Shown in pieces: positions 31,323-36,927 of a DNA stretch of 36,927 bases. Under the pieces are notes generated by a model that was given only the letters and a program-made list of their open reading frames with translations, had not been told where the DNA came from and searched no databases. The translations under genes and the position numbers were made by a program. The number at the start of each line of letters is the position of its first letter. Position 1 is the first letter of the stretch. Origin of the DNA: Symbiodinium natans (Eukaryota; Sar; Dinophyceae; Suessiales; Symbiodiniaceae); contig CAJNDS010001071.1 in assembly GCA_905221605.1 (NCBI GenBank), positions 1 to 36,927 of the forward strand, given 5' to 3'.

Positions 31323-31490
31323 CCGTTACCACTGAACTCGCGTTGTTCTCTGCTGCTTCACCCGGGCTTGTGTTCATGAGTACTTCTACTAGTGTCGTCG
31401 TCCATGATTCAACCAAGAAACCCCACTGTTCTCCGATGTTCGACAACTTGCGCAACACCTCCACTTCAGTCATCCTTGCGAACTCTGATG
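31323..31490 (+). CDS. Exon candidate with consensus donor
   Basis: The acceptor TTTCTTAG is followed by a 168-nt frame reading VTTELALFSAASPGLVFM, then STSTSVVVHDSTKK, then PMFDNLRNTSTSVILANSD, ending in phase 1 at a perfect GTAAGT. Ser/Thr-rich; family not recognised. Confidence 0.45.
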
Positions 31491-31652
31491 GTAAGTTAAC
31501 GTCCCCACAATCTTGGCCTCCTGTGGCTCCACTTCTCGAGGCGCCTTCGATCTCCGCGCTGCGGGGCAAGCTCCCAGCCGAGTGGCGGGGCCCAGCTCTG
31601 CTTGCGCCGTGCAAGTCGAGCCGTGCCCCAAAGCTTCTTCCCAAATCTCGAG

Positions 31653-31812
31653 TGCAATTACCACACCACTTCTTCGACTCCTGCTACTGCCACTACCATT
31701 GCCACTGCTGCTGCTATTGCCGTTGCCATTGCGGTTGCCATTGCAATTGCGGTTGGAATTGCAGTTGCTATTGCTGCTGCATACGGTGGTCGCTACTGCG
31801 ACGACTGACGAC
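31653..31812 (+). CDS. Hexamer-repeat exon candidate
   Basis: TTGCCA/TTGCGG/TTGCAA-type six-base steps are open in all three + frames here. One frame gives a helix of alternating Ala, Ile and Val ending YGGRYCDD and a stop. The frame that joins in phase to the exon at 31323 gives a CxCxC-rich tract. The true frame is undecided. Confidence 0.3.
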
Positions 31813-32046
31813 CATTACAGATACATCGACTCTTACGATGCTGAGCGCCTGGGGGGGACACCTGCACTCGTACTGCCGAGCCCCATGCGAAGTGAGCGCC
31901 GAATGTGAGGCCGTGCTTCGTGGTCACTCCTGGTGCAGGCACACCTTTTGGTTTGTGAAAACAATGTGGGAAGTGGCCCACGTGGCCATTGTTGTCGGAG
32001 GCAATAGGCTGGTCTTCATCACCTGGCTGCCGGAAGGAGACTGCAG

Positions 32047-32181
32047 ATGGTTTTGGGGCAGTTTTGGGTTCGTCTGTGCCTGGATCGGCATTGGGACGGC
32101 GCAGGAGTGGCCGTGAGGCAGAAGATGAAGACCTCCACATTCAAGGCCAGTGTCGGCGCGTCAGTATGGGCCATGCTCTAA
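32047..32181 (+). CDS. Exon candidate, unknown
   Basis: After GACTGCAG the frame reads GFGAVLGSSVPGSALGRRR, then SGREAEDEDLHIQGQCRR. Coding-like but unrecognised. The opposite strand is also open here, so strand is only moderately supported. Confidence 0.25.
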   Translation: MVLGQFWVRLCLDRHWDGAGVAVRQKMKTSTFKASVGASVWAML

Positions 32182-32861
32182 GGTATTCGAACTTGTATAA
32201 TTGGTTAGCATTGTTCACCTGCTTTTAAGCTGTCATGTGCACTTCAGCCGTGGGCGTAGGATTTAGGAGTTCCGAGTTTCTAGCGTAGGGCATTTTGTAG
32301 ATGCTAACATAAGTCACAAGTGCAGCCATGATGAAGCGAAGATTCCTTTGACCTGTGGTCATACTTCCTGTTCGACGCTGTCGCCCTATGATACAGCAGA
32401 TACTGGCCCATCTTATCGCGCACATCCCCTCAGGCAGCCTTTTTGTGTGTTGAATGCAGAGGCCTCTGTCGTGGAGAACGTGCGCAGCTTCATCGGCGAG
32501 ATGGAGCTGTCGCTGGCAGTTGCTTGGCAGCCTCGTCACGACTTGGAACTCGATTTGTGCTGCCGGCGCATCTTCCTGCACGGGCAGTTTTTCCTTAAGA
32601 ACTTTTTGACACTTGGTGTAGCAGTGTGCAGAACCAATGTGAAAACAAGGAAATTGCCAGCATGACGCGTTGCCTCCAGATATCCGAACGCCTGACAGCG
32701 TGGGTGCAACCAGCGCAAAACTCATGTTCACATATCCTGGCGGCGTGAGTTTGATAGACCTGTCGGAGACATCGCGTGTGCCTTCAATACAAGCCGCAGA
32801 CACGATGGCTAGCGTGCGGCGGCACGCGATCCCCAACAGCAGCACAAACTGGTAGCTCACC

Positions 32862-35459
32862 ATGAGCCCGACGAAATCATCCAGACGCCGACTGAGTGAC
32901 AGTCTTTTCGGCACGAAAACCCTTATGCAATTTTCAAAATGGCTGTCCACCACCATCATGGCAGCTTGCAGCAGTGACTGCCGAAATCAGTCAGCCAAGG
33001 AAGCGGGTGACGATGATGACTTAGAAGACGACCTTGGAGTGCCCCGGCCAGAGTCCAGTTCTGATTCCTTGGCAGCGGGGCAGCGTACTGAGAGGGTGGG
33101 GGTCTCATTTGGGTTTTGTTCTGGCTTGGACTGGGGCCGCCGGTACATGCCGAGACGGCCGAGAGTAGGGGGTTCCTTTCATGTGTGCGGAGTTGTTTTC
33201 AACTCCCCAAACCATATGAAGGCCCTGGAAGCCCTCAGCAATTTCCCGCGGGAGCTCAGGCGCCCCGTGCGGCTGCCCCCGAGGAGCCGGCACCGGCACC
33301 CAAGGCAGCAGGGCCGCGGCCTCCTGCAGGCGCGCCTTTTTTCGTCTCTTTTGTTTTTTTTTTTTTTTGGGGGGGGGGGGGGGGTTGGGGGGTAATTATG
33401 TGAGTCATGTGGGCTCAGCCTTAACTTGGCTAAGCACCCCGAAGCCTTAAGCCCCGACCCTTAGGGTCCAGGTTCAGAGTTTGGGGCATTTAGGGATGTG
33501 GAAGGGCCGTGTCCGATCTTAGATTACACTATGGGAGTGCCTCATGCTGGTCGTGGATCAGTGCAGGGTTGCCCTAAGCCCAGAAACCTACCCTGAAGCC
33601 AGACCCTCATTATCAAACCCTGGGCATCGAGTATTCCCAATCCCCACCTCAGTGAGATTTTTGAAATTTGCTGCGCCTGTCAACAGATCCAAAATGTGTA
33701 GCCGCACGCATTGAGGGCTTCAGGGTTTCGGGTGTTTTGGGTCTTTTTTTGCTGCAGGATTTTAGGCTGCAGTTTCTGAAAGGAGCTTTCATTTTTTTAG
33801 AGCCTTAGGGTTTAAAGGTTGTTGTGCTTTTTTGGAATAATGTTTAGGGCGTAGGCGTATAGCTCGAAGCTGGCAGTCTTGGGGTTGGGGGATAAGCCAC
33901 ACCTTGCGTTTTCTTCGAATGGCTGATTTCGGTGGCAGGTGGCATTGCCCTGCCGGGCTTTGGTCCGCCGTCGCCCCTCAAGCCCACCAGCCCATCAACA
34001 GGCGAAGGTGCCTGGTATGCAGAGAGAGAGTCGGGTTAAAGGCGGGTCCTTGTTGTGTTGGTGGTTCAGTCTTCTTGCGCTTGGAGGCTTTTTCTGGATT
34101 GGTGTGCACTTCCAAGCTGCTCACTCCGTCCTTTCCATCGCCGTCGCTGCAAGGTGGTTACTCGCAGAGCTCACCATTGCGTCTCGGCGAGTTGTTCAGC
34201 ATTCGCCTGAGCCATCGCTCGGCTTAGGATGGTTCAGGGTTCTGAAGCATGGGCCCTTTGGGTTTGACAGGGTATGTAAGGCGTATGTAAGGGTTCCCCA
34301 ATTACCCTAAACCCTAAACCCTAAACCCTAAACCCCAAACCCCAAACCCCAAACCCTAAACCCCAAACCCTAAACCCCAAACCCCAAACCCTAAAAACCC
34401 CTTCCCTGTCCTTCGAGGTTTCAGGAGAAGGAGAAGCTGGACGAGAAGTCGGTCTTCGGGGCCAAGCCTTCGGCTGCCTCTCGTCCGCGGGCAATCCGTG
34501 GTGGCCCCCCCCTGCGGTGAACTCCTCTTTCTTGGTTTGGGGTTTAGGGTTTAGGGTTTCGGGTTTAGGGTTTAGGGTTTAGGGTTTAGGGTTTAGGGGT
34601 TAGGGTTTAGGGTACCGTGTGGTGTGCAACAAGCCAAGTACAGTCCAGCAGCCAGAAGCCGCACCTGGAAGCCGTGAACTCCCAAGAAGGATCCACGACC
34701 TCCCCGAATCCGCAAGCCCAAGCGAATCAAAGGTTGCAGGCGTGGCTCCGCCACAGCCTCAAAGTGCAGCGGTTGTGACCGAGTTTTTCAGCCCGGCACC
34801 CAGCCAGTCTGCGCTTGAGCTTTAGGGGTTGACGCTTCAGGTTCAGGGTGATGAGTGCTCTTGACAAGCTCTCGTGTCGGAGCTTGTGAGCATAGATTGC
34901 CTACCCATGCGCACATCCTGAGTGCTGGAGGCACGTTCGATTCAATTCGTGGTTTTTTTTGAAGGGTTTCGAGGTCAGCTGTTCTTTTGCCGAGGCCTGC
35001 AAGAGCTGCAGGACTCCAGTTTCTGGAAGGCCGAGCCAAGGGAGCAGACAAGAGGTAGCATCGCCGAGAGCCTTCGTGGCGTAGAAAAAAGATCCGATAG
35101 ATGCCAGCCACCTCGAAAGGAAAAGAACGTCGTGGCAACGGAGCGGGAACGCTACCTGAGAGATGATGTGTTCCAGACATTGTGGTGCACTTAGAGGGTG
35201 GCTTCTTCTTTCAGAGCTGCGCAGCGCACTTCGACTTACCATGCGTGCAAGATGTCCAGCTGCTTCAGCTGCTTGCAAGTGCTCTGTGCCTAGGTTTGGG
35301 ATGGACAAGGAGGCCTTTGCCAAGCTTCCAAAATGGAAGCGGGACAACAAGAAGAAGGAGAGCATGGAGCTTGCACCAGCAACATGTGCTGTACGATTTG
35401 CGTGGCAACTTGCACTTGAACCACCACGCTGAGCCTGCCAGGAGCAGGGCTTGTTCTAG
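32862..35459 (+). CDS. Villin-headpiece protein, seven exons
   Basis: A disordered protein ending in a complete villin headpiece, an F-actin-binding module of the cytoskeleton. Modelled exons: 32862-33070, 33239-33325, 34425-34490, about 34640-34732, 35108-35181, 35294-35357, 35442-35459. It starts at ATG 32862 (an in-frame TAG lies two codons upstream), with a basic start, then an acidic DDDDLEDD patch, a Pro/Ala linker (APEEPAPAPKAAGP), then KLDEKSVFGAKPS. The last three exons join to ERYLRDDVFQTLFGMDKEAF, AKLPKWKRDNKKK and EQGLF plus stop. Spacing of the core residues (F, F, F, W, terminal F at +4, +7, +6, +12) matches the known headpiece exactly, which validates the splices. Boundaries of the first four exons are less certain. 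Actin binding is inferred from the family. Confidence 0.78.
34303..34395 (+). repeat. CCCTAAA telomere-like array
   Basis: About thirteen CCCTAAA and CCCCAAA units ending 29 nt before the acceptor of the exon at 34425. Confidence 0.92.
34425..34490 (+). CDS. Villin-headpiece gene exon 3
   Basis: Between GGTTTCAG and a GC donor (CGG/GCAATC) the frame reads EKEKLDEKSVFGAKPSAASR then PR. A GT donor seven bases later is an alternative. The exon sits between oppositely oriented telomere-like arrays. Confidence 0.6.
34538..34614 (+). repeat. TTTAGGG telomere-like array
   Basis: About eleven GGGTTTA units with one GGGTTTC and one GGGGTTA variant. It is the reverse complement of the array at 34303-34395, 142 nt away. 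Confidence 0.92.
35108..35181 (+). CDS. Villin-headpiece gene exon 5
   Basis: After AGATGCCAG the frame reads PPRKEKNVVATERERYLRDD then VFQTL, leaving in phase 2 at CATT/GTGGTG. This holds the first helix of the headpiece core. Confidence 0.78.
35294..35357 (+). CDS. Villin-headpiece gene exon 6
   Basis: After GTGCCTAG the frame reads FGMDKEAFAKLPKWKRDNKK then K, the central and last helices. The 112-nt intron before is GT-AG; the donor after it is GA (AAG/GAGAGC). Confidence 0.8.
35442..35459 (+). CDS. Villin-headpiece gene terminal micro-exon
   Basis: Eighteen bases after CCTGCCAG encode EQGLF and a TAG stop. This supplies the conserved GLF end of headpieces and restores the family's exact length. 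The 84-nt intron before it is GA-AG, with GAG repeated at both splice sites. Confidence 0.72.
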   Translation, partial: EQGLF

Positions 35460-36240
35460 ACTCCGCGTCCTCATTGGTTCCAGACCGTTCGGCTGCGAGA
35501 CAAAGCTGAAACATTCTGTTGCGTGCGCTGCTTCATTTGGAATAGTCGTCCGTCGGCAGTACAAGGATCTTTTGATTTCGTTGGACTTTTCTATGGCTCT
35601 CGAATGGGAAGAATGTAAATCTCTTTCATATCTTATGGGGGGGGGCTAGAAATTTCTCATAAACCTTTGTATGAATCTCTATGGGGCATACGTTGCAACA
35701 AGTAAAATGGAATCTACGTTGTAAATCTGAGCTCCCAATCCGAAATCCGAATATTTGACATAATGAATATCCCCATAAAAGGCTACGGGCTCGACCCCTA
35801 TTTTCGCTCTGCGGCCGCCCCGTCGGATGCCCGCCTCCTCTTCCGGTCCATTTGGCTGCTTGTAAGGGCCTTGCAGGGGGATCTTGAAAATTCCGGGAAT
35901 TTTAACCCTTTTTGTCTAAAAACCCTGGGAATTTTGGGAATCACCCGGAGCTGAAAATTCCCGGAATTTTAGGAATTGTCCGGATTGAGGTTTGGGCTTG
36001 CCGGGTTGGATTTAAGGTTCCAGCGCAACAGTGATGAGGTGGGTGCCCCTTCACCTTCAAGGAAATCTTCAAGGAAATCTCTTGATCCAGGGTAGTTCCG
36101 ATGACGGTCGCCGCCCGCCAGCTGTTCAAGGGGGTTCGGCCTCACGATCACATATCAGCAACAGCTCTCGAAAAATCCTAGGAATTTAAATTCCGGGAAT
36201 GTTCGGGATCCCCCGGGTTCAGGGTTTTACGCTTTACGGT
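35460..36240. other. Downstream region with short palindromes
   Basis: No gene recognised. Perfect 8-bp inverted repeats with one central base, AAAATTCCGGGAATTTT at 35887-35903 and AAAATTCCCGGAATTTT at 35954-35970, and a 14-bp palindrome GGAATTTAAATTCC at 36181-36194. They could act as hairpins near the 3' end of the headpiece gene, but no function is established. Confidence 0.6.
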
Positions 36241-36436
36241 GTAGGGTTTTGGGGCTTAATAGAAATTGTATAGGGTTTGTGTCCGGAGTTTTGTCGTGTT
36301 TTGGGGGGGTTTTGTTTTTTGCTTTTATTTTGCTGTAATGGTTTGGGTTCTGTCGGGTGTGGTGGGGGGTGGGTGGTTTTGGGGTGCTGAGGGGTTGGGG
36401 CTGAAAAGGTTGGGGTTTTGGGGGGTTTTCCCGAAT

Positions 36437-36920
36437 GCCCGTGGTGGTGGTCCGTGGTCCCGTGGTGTTCGTCGTGGTGGTCCCACAGCGTGGTGGTGGT
36501 CCCGTGGTGGTGGTGCTCCTTTGGTAGTGGTGGTCTGTCATGGTGGTGGTGGTGGTGGTCCCTTGTGGCCGTCGTGGTGGTCCCGTGGTGGTGGTCCCAT
36601 GGTTGTGGCCGGGTGGTGGTGGTCCGTGGCGGTGGTCCGCGGTGGTGGTCTCGTGGTGGTGGTTCCGTGGGGGTGGTCCTGTGGTGGTCGCTCGTGGTGG
36701 TGGTCCGGTGGTGGTGGTCCCGTGGTGGTGGTCCCGTGGTGGTCCGTGGTGGTTGGTCCGTGGTGGTGGTCCCGTGGCGGGGGTCCGTGTGGGTGGTTGT
36801 GTTGGTGGTCGTGGTGGTGGTCTCGTGGTGGTGGTCTTGTGGTGGTGGTCTCGTGGTGGTGGTCTTGTGGTGGTGGTTTCGTGGGGGTGGTCTCGTGGTG
36901 GTGATCCGTGGTTTGGGATC
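36437..36920. repeat. GTGGTGGTC minisatellite
   Basis: Degenerate 12-15 bp units of GTGGTGGTCCC and GTGGTGGTCTC, about 35 copies, running almost to the window edge. The long + frame through it is Gly/Trp/Val-rich repeat by-product. Confidence 0.88.
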
Positions 36921-36927
36921 TTCTTTT

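Noticed and set aside
31343-32116. 257-codon + frame as a single-exon gene
   Set aside because: It contains a consensus GTAAGT donor at 31491 and a microsatellite tract; more likely an exon plus intron sequence.
32225-32959. 244-codon minus-strand frame with a hydrophobic start
   Set aside because: It overlaps the first exon of the headpiece gene and has no recognised domain; part of 32460-32600 also looks coding on +. Kept only as a possible alternative.
34425-34490. Similarity of SVFGAKPS to a motif in translation factor eIF4B
   Set aside because: Only a few residues agree, and the protein ends in a villin headpiece; not enough for that assignment.

Overview
The window reads as nuclear DNA of a dinoflagellate, most likely Symbiodiniaceae or a close relative. 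Four things support this. (1) Two intronless genes carry a CCCH finger and a proline-rich, GKG-tailed architecture common in these genomes, and one has a spliced-leader-like relic just upstream. (2) The split genes use GT, GC and GA donors with AG acceptors. (3) Seven-base CCCTAAA/TTTAGGG-type repeats lie inside introns. (4) Every gene I can support is on the + strand, as in unidirectional dinoflagellate gene arrays. Species cannot be named from the sequence.

Layout. 1-1098: G-rich minisatellite with a 60-nt G run. 1115-3500: mostly unassigned, with one possible terminal exon. 3546-4247 and 4980-5501: two short intronless genes (Pro/Gln-rich with a GKG tail; CCCH zinc finger). 5502-8909: nothing assignable. 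8910-10078: exons of an unrecognised gene with one membrane segment. 11146-17260: a multi-pass membrane protein with SHSW / FLDVLCIDQ / RLWCVFELAAF motifs. I model it as four exons (587 aa), and its second intron (4.1 kb) holds a hierarchical satellite block. About 18.6-29.4 kb: an exon-dense gene for an OSCA/CSC1/TMEM63-type (RSN1_7TM) stress-gated channel, followed over about 29 exons. 30.6-32.2 kb: unassigned exon candidates. 32862-35459: a disordered protein ending in a complete villin headpiece, rebuilt across three introns including one GA-AG intron. 35460-36927: short palindromes and a GGT-rich tract.

The genes do not form an operon or a shared pathway. Two are multi-pass membrane proteins, one an actin-binding-type protein and two RNA-binding-type proteins. 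The most unusual features concern introns: a giant satellite-filled intron flanked by 11-12 nt direct repeats, and telomere-like repeats arranged with CCCTAA-type sequence before exons and TTTAGGG-type sequence after them. All splice models were read by eye from phase continuity and family motifs; no alignment, transcript or database evidence was available.
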